From positions 310,001 to 374,000 of the forward strand of contig JAVSML010001066.1 in the NCBI GenBank assembly GCA_038503035.1: a stretch of 64,000 nt of DNA, read 5' to 3'. Both the position numbers and the translations under genes were made by a program. Position 1 is the stretch's first letter, and each line of letters begins with the position of its first letter. A model generated the notes under the pieces. That model saw nothing but the letters and a program-made list of their open reading frames with translations. It searched no databases and was not told the origin of the DNA. Below, one piece after another: positions 23,853 through 36,829 of the stretch. This stretch comes from Crocodylus rhombifer (Eukaryota > Chordata > Crocodylia > Crocodylidae).

Positions 23853-24804
23853 TGTCACGACACCACTTGCTTGTTAACCAGCCTTGAGAGTACCCAGAGC
23901 AGGACTGTTTCCCCAACTCACCTGCCAAGACTTGATGTTGCCAGAATTTCCAGGAGGGGTTCAATGGTGTGAATACAAACATTACCACTAAGGGTTACTC
24001 AGGGTTCGCATGCAGTCGATGTTGGGACTCCACCTCCCCACACCCCATCCACATGCCAAATGTCAGTGTTGGGATCTTATGATCCTTTGGTTTTTTCCAG
24101 ACACACGGTGATTGCCAACTGATGTCCCAGCTTCTGCTGCTCAGTTGGTTGCTACGTGAGTCTGATAATGACTTCTTGGCCCTGGTCTGGCCATTCACCT
24201 GACTTCAGCTCAATAGGTGCTACTTTCTAAGCTGGCCCTGGCTCAGGGATCTCATATACCCTGGCTCAAGACCTTGAATTACATTCAAAATAAACAACAG
24301 AGGAAAATTAAGAGAAACCCACCACTCTGGAGGGACTACCTATTGCCTCTTTTCATTAAGTGTCCTCCAATCACTCCCTTTGGGAGAAGGCCCCCAAACA
24401 GCGCTGGAGCCATTGTCTTCTCCTCAGGCTGTTGGGACCTTTCTGTCCTGTGCAATCAGGGCTCTCGCAGCCCAATCATTTCTCTGCCTCAGTGCCCCGA
24501 GGCACCTTCTGCCCCAGCCTTCACTGGCCAGGACACAGATCCCCTTTTCCTCCACCAGCACCACTAGTGCCTTTTAAATCTCTTGTGGTAGTGCCAGTGG
24601 CTGACATCATCAGTCGGGTGCTGCCTAGTTTGATAGGGAGCTTATAAACCGTGGTAGTGACGCTGCACGCACTCTTGGCTCTGGTTCTCCTGGGTCTGCT
24701 GGTAAGTTCCACTCTTCTCCTGGGGTTTCTTGCCTAACCCTTTCAGGGTTGGCTGGGATTCCCAAGGTACTTAGGGACTGTGCGTGGTCCCTACCATCAC
24801 GACA
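23853..24804. mobile_element. LTR-like block (possible solo LTR)
   Basis: The block begins tgtcacgacaccacttgc and ends ccctaccatcacgaca, so it starts TG and ends CA on both strands with short inverted termini (tgtcacgac / tgtcgtgatgg reversed). The length of 952 bp fits an LTR. A TATA-like 'ttataaac' lies near 24645 and an AATAAA near 24287. Flanking 5-mers (acatt / ctatt) match poorly, so the target duplication is unproven and orientation is open. Confidence 0.5.
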
Positions 24805-26190
24805 CTATTTAAGGATATTAAGAAAAATAACAAAATATTAAACATTTGGCAAGATCCAACTAATCTACTCATGGTATTCCTAGGATTTTATTCATAAAGA
24901 TTCAAAAAATATACATAAAAATACCATCCATTAGGCATGATGTCAGACGTATAACCTCCTACCTTTACACGAGGTAAAAAAAATATTTGCAAATATTTGG
25001 TTCAGTTTTAGAGATTAGGTACTACATAACTCCAGAAAGTAAGGTTGTGTTAATATAAACATTGTTCCAAACCTAAATCTAAGCATAATCACAGTAGCAA
25101 GTCATAATATTTAAACTGTGTTTCCACATTTTTGGAAGAGCACTCTGAAGAAAGTGTACTATACAGTGTGAACAAAGTGTTCGTGACAAGTGACAGGAAG
25201 CATCAAATGCTAAATCTTGAATACATATAATCTTTTATTTATTTACAAGCTTTTCCCAAGTAACAAGTAGAGTAGTTAAACTATTCAACAGCTGAATTTA
25301 GGTTGCTAAGCAATAACATAAAACCAGCAGCTCATGTGACAGCTCACTTTATATAATATGTACTTTCATATCAAAATATATAGGTTTACTCTGTATGTCT
25401 CTATATAGAAATATCAATATTGAGATTTAAGTTGAGAGTATTCAAATGGTTTCTTTCAAAATATCAGCTAATCCGGTCTAGAAAAATTAGAAAGGATGCA
25501 AAATTCAGTTTCAGTTTTCTGGAACCAACTATTATTTTTATGTACCAAAAACTTGAATGTAAAAATCAGTTATGATACTAACATACAGAACAGAAGTAAG
25601 TACTAGAAAACACTGCTCTTCGAATACATACTTCCATTAAGCAACTACTTACAGGCATTGATGAAAGAATGGTTAAACAAGAGTATTTTTATTCAGGACC
25701 AAACACTTTCTTTTGCTCCTATGAGAGAAATACTGGGTGGGCACAGAAAGGGAAGTGCCACCTTTGTGATGTACTCTTCCTCCTCCAACAAAGAAATCAT
25801 TCTGTAATGTGGGCTTTTGATTCTCTGCCATTAGATTCCAGAACTGGAAGCACTTTTCCAATCCATAGTGGTCAGGTTTGGTGATTGCTTGGGGTAGGAA
25901 GGAGTGGATTTTGCTTGTAAATCCACCAAAACTAAAGGCATAAAAAAATGGACTTTACATCCTGGGGAAAAAAATCCCAACTCAGGACACCCATCCTCTC
26001 TCCCCCTCCAAATTTTCAATTTTTTCTTCATGAACCAAATGTTTAAAAAAGTTTTAGATCCATCAAAACATTTCAATTTGTCTACAAAATGTTGATACAG
26101 ACCCTTCATTTTTATATGAGAGAATTTCTAAATAAAATATTCACAACTTTTGCTCTGAAAATGATATAATATATTTATGAAAGAGGCAAA
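24805..26190. other. AT-rich non-coding
   Basis: Nothing recognisable apart from low-complexity AT-rich sequence. Confidence 0.5.
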
Positions 26191-26342
26191 GATAGGGTGA
26201 TATCTTTTATCAGACCAACTATGTAGTCAGGATAAAATCAGACAAGCTTTCATACGTAAGACATTTTTCCTCATGCTGCCATTTGAAAGCTTGTCTAACT
26301 TTATCCCTACTACACAGTTGGTCCAATAAAAGTTGTCACTCT
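26191..26342. mobile_element. fold-back element, 'gataaaa...agacaagctttc' arms
   Basis: The left arm runs from gatagggtgatatcttttat through gacaagctttc (26191-26251). The right arm runs from gaaagcttgtctaactttat through ccaataaaagttgtcactc (26285-26342) and is an inverted copy with a loop of about 33 bp. Similar wording occurs at 39055-39135 (taatatctttcattatccct, ttcgggcacaagcacccttc). This is a common reptile MITE style. No coding capacity. Confidence 0.75.
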
Positions 26343-29300
26343 AAGAAATTCTTCTCTCACATAATTTCTGGACCATTACAGCTACAATATCTCTCTTATA
26401 CTACCATAATACAAAATATATCTACATTTTCAAAACTTTCCCCCATTTTTAAATGAAATTTCATCAAAATACATGTTTTCGTTAATAATTTTGATTTTGT
26501 TGTAATGAAATTTTGTTTTCCAATGAACTGTCCAGAATTTCACCCATATAAAGTACAATTACTTAGTAAAGTTTGTAACACAGGACTGAACTGGTGCAAA
26601 GTGTTTTATGCTTTTGTTTTCAGGTGAATACTTGCTAAACCACTTGTAGAATTTCTATGGGTCAGGAGATACAAGATCTAGAAGAGCTAATAATAGGTAC
26701 AGGAAGAAGCAAGCACAACCGCCAATATATTTACTAATTCTACAATATAACTGCCAGAATTTTAATTCAGCTTTCTTTTTCCCCACCAAATACTTTACAT
26801 AAAATACCTTCAGTAAATAATGATATGACATGCCTGGCCATTAAATAAATTGACTGTAATATTTGTTTATATATTGAAATATACTCTAGACTAACTGCTA
26901 AGAAAAATATAGAATAAACAAATACCATACGATAATGTAAATATTCACATCAGTTGTTCTGATAGTACTGTATAGTACTGTAGCTGTATGTAGCTCCATC
27001 AAATTATGACTTTACTAAACTTAACTTCTGCATTTTTGTCAGCTTGGAAATTCAATTTTAACCACTAAGAAGCCACTGAATATGCAAGTTGCTGCTGAAT
27101 AACTATTGCCAAAGGTAAGAAACCTTTCTTTTAGCCTTTGATGTGCCTGCCACATATTTCCAGCTGCAGAAACACCTCTAGAAATATGGACTGGGAAGCT
27201 CTAGTTAAACAAAAAAGATACAAACTTAGGGTTAGGTCAAGTGAATAGTGTTATTTAAATTGAAAAAATATGGTGGCAGAACATCAATGCCTCATCCCCA
27301 AGATCCTCAGGTATAATCACCCTAGTTAAGGCATAACAATGTCTAGTCAGTGCATAAGGTAAATCTATTTGGACCAATATGGAGTGGAAATGATGCAACC
27401 TTTACTCTGATTGGAAAAGCAACACATCTTGCTGATATTCTAAAGGCCTTAGTTCTACCTGAAAATAATTTAGTCTTGAACCATCTAAGATCTCTTGCAC
27501 GGAGCCTACCTTTCTGCTGGCAAGAATGATATTTTGAAGTGGAAAAAAGACTAAGTGATAAATGGTCTGATTTAGGAGGAACTCTAATACTACTTTTGAT
27601 AAAACATTTGGGGTGGCAATAGAGGATGACTTTGCTCTTGAGGAATACAGTGCAGGAAGTCTGTCATCAAACCTGTTAATCACAATAATAATTAAAATGT
27701 TGTTGTGCAAAGTGGAAGAAGTAGAGCAATTGCCCAAAAGTTCAAAGTATATTAATATGGCTAGATGCTGATAGCTTTATTCATTTCCCTCCTCAAGCTG
27801 AGGAGTACACTCAGTGATATTCACTATACGTAAGAGTAACACAATTGGTCTCTTATCACCCACAAAATGAGATTCCAGGTCAAGGGTCTTTTCTTTATAC
27901 ACAAAAAGAAATGAACTGTTCCTTTAAGAAATTCATAGTGTTTGGATGCTCTGAGACTTTAATTGTCAAATGCTGGAAATTAGATATAACGCCTCTGAAT
28001 TGAGCTGGAGTCTAAGTACTCAAACTGTAACAGTGAAGAAATTACTTAAAATTACCTAGGAAAACTAAAATAATTATAACATGGCTACAAGTATTTTGGC
28101 CCACAATACAGAGAAGACTTTCAGAAACCAGAGTAAATGCCCCTATATTCATAGCTTGTCTAAGATTAGAAATGACCTCTTATACTCTTAGTGGAAAATG
28201 TTTGGTGTCATAAGAAGGCAGCTGTGTGCTGCCAACAGTTATTGCTTTTCTAAATAGCTCCTATAAGATGCAGTTTCAAGCGAGAATCTACATAGGCTTC
28301 CTGGAAGAAGATTATCTTATTTTTCATTTCTTACCTTTGAACTGAAGATATATAGCTTGGATAACACAGATGATCAGCTGGAAAACAACTTATCTGTTAA
28401 ACTTTGAAATCAGTTCTCAAGTAGAGCATTTTAGGAACTTATTTTTATGAAAGGTTTCCTTTCCAAAGTCCTGTACTTCTGTCCAGTAGGAATTTTAGTT
28501 TGAGTTTATACTTTGTTTTAGAGCTTACTTATTTATACTACATAAAATATTCATTAACACTATCATATTTTAAAAATGAAGGTAGTAGCTCCATGAAAGA
28601 GTGAGCATGCTTTCATATCTTCATTGATTGAAAACAGTTTTACCTGCCAAATGAAGCTAAATTAATAATTTAGTCTTCTCCAAAACACTACAATCAATAC
28701 TGCAGCTTTTAGCTCAACTGAGAAAAAATGTCTTATAAGAAAATGACCTTTTAAAATGGGGAGATGATTCCCATTTTTGATTCAAGGCACACAAATAAAT
28801 TGCTATTTCATACATAAGAAAAAATAATTGTGGTCAATAGGAAACAGAACAAAATAAAATAAAGAACAGAAATTACCAGCCTGACTGGATACCCTGTAGC
28901 AGTAAGTAGGTAATGGAGTCCGCCACATGATAAGAATGATCTTCTGTACTGAACAATAACTTTACAAAAGTTTCCCAATTCCTAATCTGTGGGAAGCACT
29001 AGCTACTTTTCTTTCCACTTGGATAAAGTAAAGGATAGCCTAATCCTGCATTCCATACTCAACCTTCTCATGAGTTTGGTTTGGACATATAGGCCATTTC
29101 CTTACCCTGTTTCACTAAATTAAATTTCCATTTCAAGACTCTATATAACACTGACCTCCAACACATCTTGCTCTGTATCTCTTGTGATATGCCCCCTACT
29201 CTGCCAATGATCTCATTTGTTTCTCTCACAACTTGGCCTAGACTTGCAACACATTAGCATCAGTACGATTTACACTGATTTTGTACACCAAAGTACACTA

Positions 29301-29675
29301 CACTGGGGTCCAGAGCAGACGGACAATCAGCTATCCTATACTAGCTGCTACAGTAGATGCTAGTACAGTGCCTAGCAACTAAGTGTTAGATGGAACATGT
29401 AATAGCTTATTTTAATTAAGCAAACTGTTATCTTGGGAAAACTGTGGACACACAACACTTGTGCCTGTGTATCTTACACTGATATATTTTTACTGCTGCT
29501 TTTTCTCCTGGGAAATTCTTTACCATATTCATGTACGTCAAACTGGTATACAGGGTACACATCTTTGTGTCAACTCCTTTTTACAAACAGAAATTCATCA
29601 GCGTATTGGACACTAAGCACCATGGACTTAATATAGACAATGTTCCATGCTCTATTATAATGCACATGGCCATTT
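26343..29675. other. AT-rich non-coding, presumed intron
   Basis: About 3.3 kb without recognisable repeats or exons. The minus-strand open frame at 27402-27737 (111 codons) has no recognisable family or splice context. I searched this stretch by eye for a RING-type C-x2-C exon on the minus strand and saw none. Confidence 0.45.
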
Positions 29676-29780
29676 GTACACACCACGGGGGGTTACTTCA
29701 GTTTAATTCTCCCTAAATTGAAGAGGTGGGTTTTAAAGACACCACTTCAATTTAGGGTGAAGTAAACCCCTGTGGTATAC
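29676..29780. mobile_element. fold-back MITE, about 105 bp
   Basis: The left arm (gtacacaccacggggggtta, then cttcagtttaattctccct) and the right arm (ccacttcaatttagggtgaa, then gtaaacccctgtggtatac) are inverted copies. The arms are about 45 bp each with a short loop. Confidence 0.75.
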
Positions 29781-29989
29781 ATGAGGGTTAGGCCTAATCC
29801 TTATCTGCTTCTCCAGCATCGGAGAGGGGAGGGTGAGTTGCTGGCAGGCCGAGTGGTCCCTGAGCTGCTGTGGGGTGAAGCAGGTACTTCCATCTGCGGC
29901 AGTGGCAGCGCCCTCCAGGCAGCACTCGCCTGCAGGCACCTGGCCCTGGCAGTTCTGGCGGGCACTGCAGCCATGGAGAGAAACACTGG

Positions 29990-30763
29990 TCCCCCAGTGT
30001 GTGAAGCTTCAGTCCCTGATTGAATTCGGCGAATATTCAGCACTATTTGATGGCCAAATCTCTGAATCTGAACTGAATCAGGAAACCCTTTAATCTCTCT
30101 GAATTGAATTGGAACCTTCTGAATAGATTCAGAGAGATCTGCAAATTCAGAGATAGACACAGCTTTAAATGTTTTTTCTACATAACTTAAGGTACCAGGC
30201 GGCTCATGAACCCTGTGATGTGGGGGTGCATGAAGCGTCCCACAGGAGCGTGGGGGACTCCCCAGTAGCAGGCCTGTAAATAGAACAGAAGCACTTCCAG
30301 TCTATTTCCAGGTCCACCCTGCAGCCCTCTGGCTCGGCAACTGGTGCCTCCTGGGTCTGGGGGGGCACCTGGGGTCCCCCTGTGGCCGATTACTGAGCCA
30401 GGTGGCATGCCTCCCGTGTGCTCCCTGACAGACCTGGAACTGGACCAGAAGAACTTCCGGTCCACTTCTGGGTTCACTGCCAAGCATGCAGGGGCCACTC
30501 CCACGCTCCTGTGGGACACTCCATCCATCTCAGCATCGCAGCATTCACAAGCCACATTTGGTACCTCAAGGTATGTAGAAAAAACATCTAAAGCTGTGTC
30601 TATGGCCGAATCACCAATTCTCTGAATCAGCATCGGATTTTTAGATTCAGATTCAGCCAAAACCAATTGGGGACAGTGAACCCAATCAACGAATTGAGTT
30701 ACTGTCCCCGATTCAGGCTGAATCCAAATCCAAATCGAATACAGCCCGTTTCACATCCCCCTA
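29990..30763. mobile_element. DNA-transposon-like element with internal palindromic arms
   Basis: Both ends are rich in 'gaattcgga / tgaatc' repeats (29995-30150 and 30600-30745). Inside them, 30156-30197 (gacacagctttaaatgtttt, ttctacataactt, aaggtacc) is the inverted copy of 30559-30602 (ggtacctcaaggtatgtaga, aaaaacatctaaagctgtgtc). The centre is GC-rich. Terminal repeats are imperfect and no target duplication is secure, so edges are approximate. Confidence 0.6.
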
Positions 30764-31193
30764 ATATTTATGTTACAGTAGGATGAAAATAAAACTTTTT
30801 TTTTCTTTTCAGATTAGCTGTGGAAAACCTTTGTCTTTGCTTGTTTGCAACGTGGACTATAGCCATATGGCCATACCTTAAGTCCAGTCAAGCTCTACAT
30901 AACACCAGAACCCAGGATTTGCAACGGGTAGGCAGTAAGGACTCTAATTTGCCTTTTCACTTTTATGATTCTAGGTATCATGGGGGTCAAATCTGATACC
31001 AGTGTACCTCTTTACTGCAGTTAGGCTCGGTGATTAGTATTCAAATCTGATCAGCCTAGATATGATCAGCCTATCCCCCACATCATGAAATATCCATTAC
31101 TATGATCCTCTCTGTTTTTGCAGGTGCCCAACTGTGTCTGCAGCCATATCCTATGTGCTCTGTGCTGGCGCACTTTTTTTTAATGACCTTTAT
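30764..31193. other. non-coding
   Basis: Nothing recognisable between the two elements. Confidence 0.45.
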
Positions 31194-31408
31194 CCATGGT
31201 TTTCAACCTTTTTTCATTTGTGGAACCCTAAAAAAATTTGAATGGAAGTGTGGACCCATTTGAAAATTTCAGATGGAGGTGTAGACCCTTTTGAATGGTA
31301 AGTGTGGATATTCACATATTTTGATTGATCATAGTCATCTTTCTCAGACCACTTAGACATAGTCTGTGGACCCTGAGGGGTCCATGTACCACAGGTTGAA
31401 AATCACTG
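31194..31408. mobile_element. non-autonomous hAT-like element, 215 bp
   Basis: The ends ccatggttttcaacctttt and gttgaaaatcactg are inverted copies (15-bp core ..TTTTCAACC). The flanks acctttat (31186-31193) and atctatat (31409-31416) match at 6 of 8 positions, as expected for an old 8-bp target duplication. 'tgtggaccctgaggggtcc' near the right end is typical of this group. Confidence 0.75.
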
Positions 31409-31519
31409 ATCTATATCAATTGTAAGAGAACATATCTATCATAAGAATTATGGAAAGCTCTTTGAGGGCAGTCGGCAATAGAGTGTTCCTGACTATCTTC
31501 ACCGCAAACCACATGGATG

Positions 31520-31648
31520 GTGACGTTGACTGTGCAGTAGCTCGTTACTACTGTGCAATATCATTGCATCACAGCTCATGCCACGTGATGCTACTGCACA
31601 GCAGTAATGAACTACTGTGCAATAAGCATCTCATGTAGACACAGCCAT
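31520..31648. mobile_element. MITE fragment, CTACTGCRCAGTAG family
   Basis: The right end aagcatctcatgtagacaca plus the palindromic pieces 'gactgtgcagtagctcg' and 'gctactgcacagcagtaatg' match the family at 18888-19143. The left terminus is not clear. Confidence 0.6.
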
Positions 31649-31742
31649 TAAGTACATGTGACTATAAGAATGTGAAGTTTCCACAGATTACGTAAAAGTC
31701 CATTTTTATCAATTATTTGTAGATAAGATAAATGTACTACAC

Positions 31743-32445
31743 CAGAGGTCATCAACCCTCGGCTTGTGTGGCACAGCATGGTATGCAAGGTCATTTTGTT
31801 TGGCACACCACAGCTGGCCCACGCTTTGGGCAACTGGCACCAGTCATGGAACCTGGGCTGCTTGCAGCAGGCAGCCAGGAAGCTGCAAGCGGCCCAGGCT
31901 CCAAGGCAGGCAGCAGCTGCTCAGAGGCCAGGCCATCTGTGGCAGCTGCACCAGGGCCTAGAGTCCCATCTGGGTTCTGTGGTGAAGGTGGCTGCATGAG
32001 CACCTCAGGGTGCATAGCTGGGAAGGGGCCTGAGGCAACACAACCCCGGCCACTCCCTCACTATGTGCCCAGAGGCACGTGTACAGCCACCACTGCCATG
32101 GAGCCAGGCTGGGGCTCTAGACCCTGGTGCCCTTCCACAGCCAGTCTGGGCTCTGGGCAGCTGTAAAAGGGAGGCTGCAAACAGCTACACTGCGGTCTGG
32201 AGCCCTGGCACTGGCTCCATGGCAGGTGCATATGTGACTCAGGGTACCTGGTGGGGAAGGGGCTGGGGCAGCCCAACTCTGGCTCTTCCCCCACCACCCG
32301 CCTGGAGGTGTGTGTGCACCCATTGCAACCAATGGGGAACAGGCCCTTCACATCTCCCCCACCATATGCCTCTGGCATGCCAAGCTAAGGCATGGGTGCA
32401 GATTGAGGTATTTTTGGCATTGCAGCCAAACACTGTCGACCCCTG
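31743..32445. mobile_element. hAT-like element, 703 bp, with target duplication
   Basis: It starts cagaggtcatcaaccctcgg and ends aaacactgtcgacccctg (reversed: caggggtcgacagtg). It is flanked by tactacac (31735-31742) and tactacat (32446-32453), 7 of 8 matching. The GC-rich interior explains the many open frames on both strands, none of which resembles a transposase. Non-autonomous. Confidence 0.85.
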
Positions 32446-35282
32446 TACTACATTTTCATATCCGTGTTACAGATGAAGAGTATCAATAGATTGTGATTAT
32501 ATGCCAACTTTCAATATTATCCAAAGTAGTTGTGAATGGAATTATGTCTTACATATTTCCACTGAGAATAATCATGATTCAACTGTTGGCAGGAACAATG
32601 TGACTTAATTGAAAATATACACTGGGGAGACATTATGACTGCAATGACCAAGTCTCTTCATAGCAGTAGCATACTTTTTTGTTCACAGTTGCATTTTGCC
32701 AAATTTAAGAATCGGTCCTTAGAGTTAAGCCTGCCACAGGCTGATCCCACTAAGTACCATTTAACCTCATCTACTAGTATTATCAACAGAAGTGCAGGGC
32801 GCTTTATGACATTGTGTGATTTTACATCACAGGCACCATGTGTTCTAGTGGGGTTGAATGGATATTACAACACATTTTTGAAAAGTCTCTTGTTCAAATT
32901 AAATTTGAATTTAGTTCAGCTGCATCCACAACATTTTAAACTTCTTTCTGTTGATAAAAAATGTGTAATTGAACTGTACTTGCATAACTACAGGGTGCTT
33001 GTAAAAGGAAAAGGAAAAGGCTTGTGAGGTCACTGTGGACACATCAGGGGTAGATGCCTGAGACTGGGTACTCCCCATACCTGAACTGGCTTATCAAAGT
33101 TACCACTTCTTGTTTTGTTGCCCACCATGACTTCTTGTTAAGGTTTAATTAACGTAACAGGGAGCAGTTCACCCTTATGACACGTAATCCTCCAGCAGAA
33201 AGTATCTATTGTTCTGGCTAGCTTGCTGGGTTTGGTTGCCCTGTATATTCAAAGCAGGGGACCACTGACTAGGAGCTCCACCACCCCTACCCTGCCTCAC
33301 ATCCACTGAAATTTAACAGAACAGAAGTAACAAAGAGACAGCAGCCTGTCACTCCTCTTACCCCCATCCGGGAGTATCACAGCCGGGAGCCATAGCTCTT
33401 TCTTCTGGTCACCACAGCCGCTTATTTCAGTGCTGGTGCTCCCAGAAGCCAATCCCCTGGCTTCTCTGCCAGCTGGCATCCAGCTTCCTCTCCAGGAAGT
33501 GTCCCCCACAGGCTTCTTTGGGTTTCAGTCTGGGCCAGGTTTTCTCCCCAGCCTGGCAGACAGCAGTCTCTCCATTTCCTGAGGTGCTGCAGCATGGGGA
33601 CGGGGCCAAGGGATGGGCACAGAGACTTGCTCTTCTCTGTTGCTCTGTTACACTCTCCCCATGCTAAGTCCTGCAACCCCTCACACAAAGTCTTAGTGTC
33701 GATTTTTTGCTGTCCTACCTATTTTTTTTTGGAAGATCCTCACCCACTGTAGTTTTGATGCCTACATGAAAAGAAGTCAGAGGTTATATTTTTCCACCCC
33801 AGCCTCTGTTCTACCTGGAACTTATAGAGCTGTAGAGCTAGAGCCCAACGCATCAGGTTGGGCTCTAGCTCTCTCCCAAGTTATTCGACTTTGCCATTTG
33901 TAGCTACTTTAGGGACTCTCTCCAACCTAATTCTTGTGATAGGTTCTCATTAATGTGTGTGCCTAATATGTGTTTCCTTGTCATGTTCAGTGTTGGCTAC
34001 ATTTAATCAACTTCTCAGTTAGTTTACATTGCTGAGCACATGTTGCTTCTGGCAGCAGTTTAATGATAGACAATATATTTAGTGAGATTCCCTTGTATGT
34101 TTATAGCCTCCTAAAAAAGGTTACTGTTATAAACCAGATGACTTCTGTTGTGCTGCAACTAAAAATAATAATATATCACCATAGTGACTTTGAAGATGGT
34201 GCTTTGTTTTTCAGCTCAGTAATTCTCTGTACAAGGAATCTGACCATCCAAAACAAATCTGCATCTGCTAAAAACAGTTCTCCAAAACAATGCTTTTTCT
34301 TCTAATATATAAAATCAATTTTCACTATACTCCTAGGTATGCTGAAATCAGTCATCATCTTTACTATATTATAATCAGCAGTTTCTTGCATAAATGATGA
34401 GTCCAAGCTAGATTAATCATTCAGACGTGTGTGTGATTACCAGGGATCTGAGATTTCTGTTTGCTGGAGAAAAAACCATGAATGGAGGGTTTCCCTTTGC
34501 AGGCTGGCAGAGTTTCAGTTTGCAAGAGGCTGCCTGGGGCTGGGGGGGGTGGGAGAGATGCAGCACGTGCCACATGCATGTGTGCCAGTGCACACATGCA
34601 CATGGCCAGCAGTACAGCCAGGCACCTGGGGAGAGAACCCCCCTGCAGCTGCCTGCAGATAAGTTGGGGGGGGAAGGGGAACATGATGCAGGGGGAGCAG
34701 TGGGGCTGGAGGCTGAGGAAGCGAGCAGGTGTCGGGGGAAGTCATGGAGTGCTTGCTGGATGGGTGGACACTCCATGTGGAGCTTTCCCCAACACTTCCC
34801 TCTCCCTCAGCCCGGGTGGGCAGGCAGACAGGTGGGAGGGGGGATGGAGTACACCCTGAGGCATGGCACTATCAGCCCCATATAGCACACCATGGCAACT
34901 CCCTGCCCCCCACCTCAGCTCACTCTTTGCCTGCTCCCAGGAGAAAGGACAGGGGGACGAGGACAGCGGTACCCATTAGGAGGCCGCACACATGCCACCC
35001 AGCCAGGCCACCAACAACATTCAACAATACAAGCTGTATTAGGCAGCCACAGTACCAAGAAAAACTTCAGGATCTGTCAATATCTAATAATCTCTTTAGA
35101 TACCTCTAGCCCAATTTAATAAGTACTAAGAAAATCTTCAAATATTTAAATTATTAATTGCAGCAGTTTAAGAGAAAAAAAGGCCAAAGAAAAAACTGGC
35201 AATAGTCATGAACTTCAAGAGGCTCTTCTTTTTTTACTCTCTGTGCCTTCTGAAAACTAGAGGACATCTGTGGAGTCTTTCC
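32446..35282. other. non-coding, with GC-rich blocks
   Basis: 32454-33060 is plain. 33060-33700 is moderately GC-rich with no recognisable ends. 34430-35030 is a strongly GC-rich block with long overlapping open frames on both strands, encoding low-complexity Pro/Ser/Cys-rich peptides. That pattern fits an unidentified GC-rich repeat rather than a gene. Confidence 0.45.
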
Positions 35283-35345
35283 TGCCCAGAGCAGGGGGGC
35301 TGGACCCAATGCTCTCACAAGGTCCCTTCCAGCCCTAAATGTTTG
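35283..35345 (+). mobile_element. CR1 3'-UTR fragment, plus strand
   Basis: The text 'gcaggggggctggacccaat' followed by 'aaggtcccttccagcccta' is the CR1 3' untranslated signature. Only about 60 bp is recognisable. Confidence 0.65.
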
Positions 35346-36829
35346 TTAATCTGCTTACTTTTTCTTCTAGAAGCCACTGTGATAGATCTGTGATCTAAAA
35401 GATTTTTTGTATATGACCCATATACCACGTCAACAATAGCTTCTTTAAATATTTTCCCTCAGTAGGGCAAACTATCTTAATTTTGCCTTTGTTTCTGGGT
35501 TTAAGACCAAAAAGAATGAAAGTTTATATGATTTTTTACATTTAGTGATTTTTTTTTTTATTTTTTTTGTGGCTTCTGCAATCTTTGTCACAAATGTTGG
35601 TAAGAACAAATGTATGATTATTTCAGTACCATCTTCTGGATGCTCAGATGTCAAACTTTCTTTAACTCTTTTTCCTCATTCAATATATATCTTGTGCTAT
35701 ACTGGGTTGTAAAAGTTCAAAACCAATTGTTCTTGGTATGCTCCAAAATCAGTTACTTTGGCCAATTCGAAAAGGTCAAGAAGTCTAACATACAAGCTTG
35801 CAGTGAATTGCTCCTGTTTGATTTATTTTGTTTCACAATGGCTGCATATATATTTTGTTTTACTCCTAAGAGCATTAAAACAGACCTTCATATCTGCTGT
35901 TTGTATTAACCAGTTTGTATGTCCAATGCAGCAAACGGGACACAGAAATTGCAAAATTTTATTTTGCTGATAGAGGCTATTTTGAAGACACATTACACTT
36001 CCCCTCCCTACTTCAGGTCTATACCATATAGCGACAGAGGTCCCAAGCTCTAGGAACTGTAAAAGCGTGTGCTACCCAGCTCGGTAGCACATGCAGATTT
36101 TACTTATCCTGGTCCACAGGAATCTATAAAACTATTTGTGCAACCAATATGGGCTGCACACACAATACTTACTCATCACATGTGGATGGGGAACCTGGAA
36201 TCAGACTGCAGCAGCCTGATCTGAAGGTGAGTAAAGAATGAGTAAAAAATTGGATGTGCCACCCCAGCAGGGTTTTGACAATCAGCTGACTGTCAGCTGG
36301 AGCCAATTCCAGATCCTAGTTTGGTCCCTAGCCCCAGGTGACAATCAGCTGATTCTAGGCACCCAGGGCTCCTACACATGTTTAGGGAGACTACTCTGAT
36401 ATGCTATAATTACAGAGCACCAGAGCAGACTTGATTTATCAACTCACTCCAGCAGTTGCTGCACTCCAGCAGACTCCAGAGTCATGCGTTTCAGTGTCCC
36501 CACACTTGAAAATCACAATGGGGAACTTTAAACTTAAAGCTCATTCAATGAGTTTTAGTTCAAAGCATCCCGCCATCATTTTTCAGTGTGGGCACCAATA
36601 CATGTGACGCTTTGGGCATTTTTAATTAGCACAGGTTTTGGAGCTTGCTGGTACATGGGGAGGGCAGGATCATGATCCTGGATATCTGCTCTGACACATA
36701 AGGTACAACAGGAATCTAATCCCTGACCCCAAAACCATGGGTCCTGCCACGCACATGTGGCATGGCAGAAGGTGAGGTTTTTGGGATCACAGTTCAGATC
36801 CCATCAAGCCTTTAAACATCTGTCAGTAG
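35346..36829. other. non-coding
   Basis: AT-rich, then from about 36000 more mixed composition with repeated short words such as 'gacaatcagctga'. No element could be delimited. Confidence 0.45.

Noticed and set aside
31732..32476. Open frames up to 144 codons on both strands
   Set aside because: They are entirely inside the GC-rich interior of a hAT-like element with a target duplication. No transposase motifs.
34421..35119. Many overlapping open frames on both strands (up to 152 codons)
   Set aside because: GC-rich DNA open in both orientations, with Cys/Pro/His-rich peptides lacking any domain pattern or splice context.
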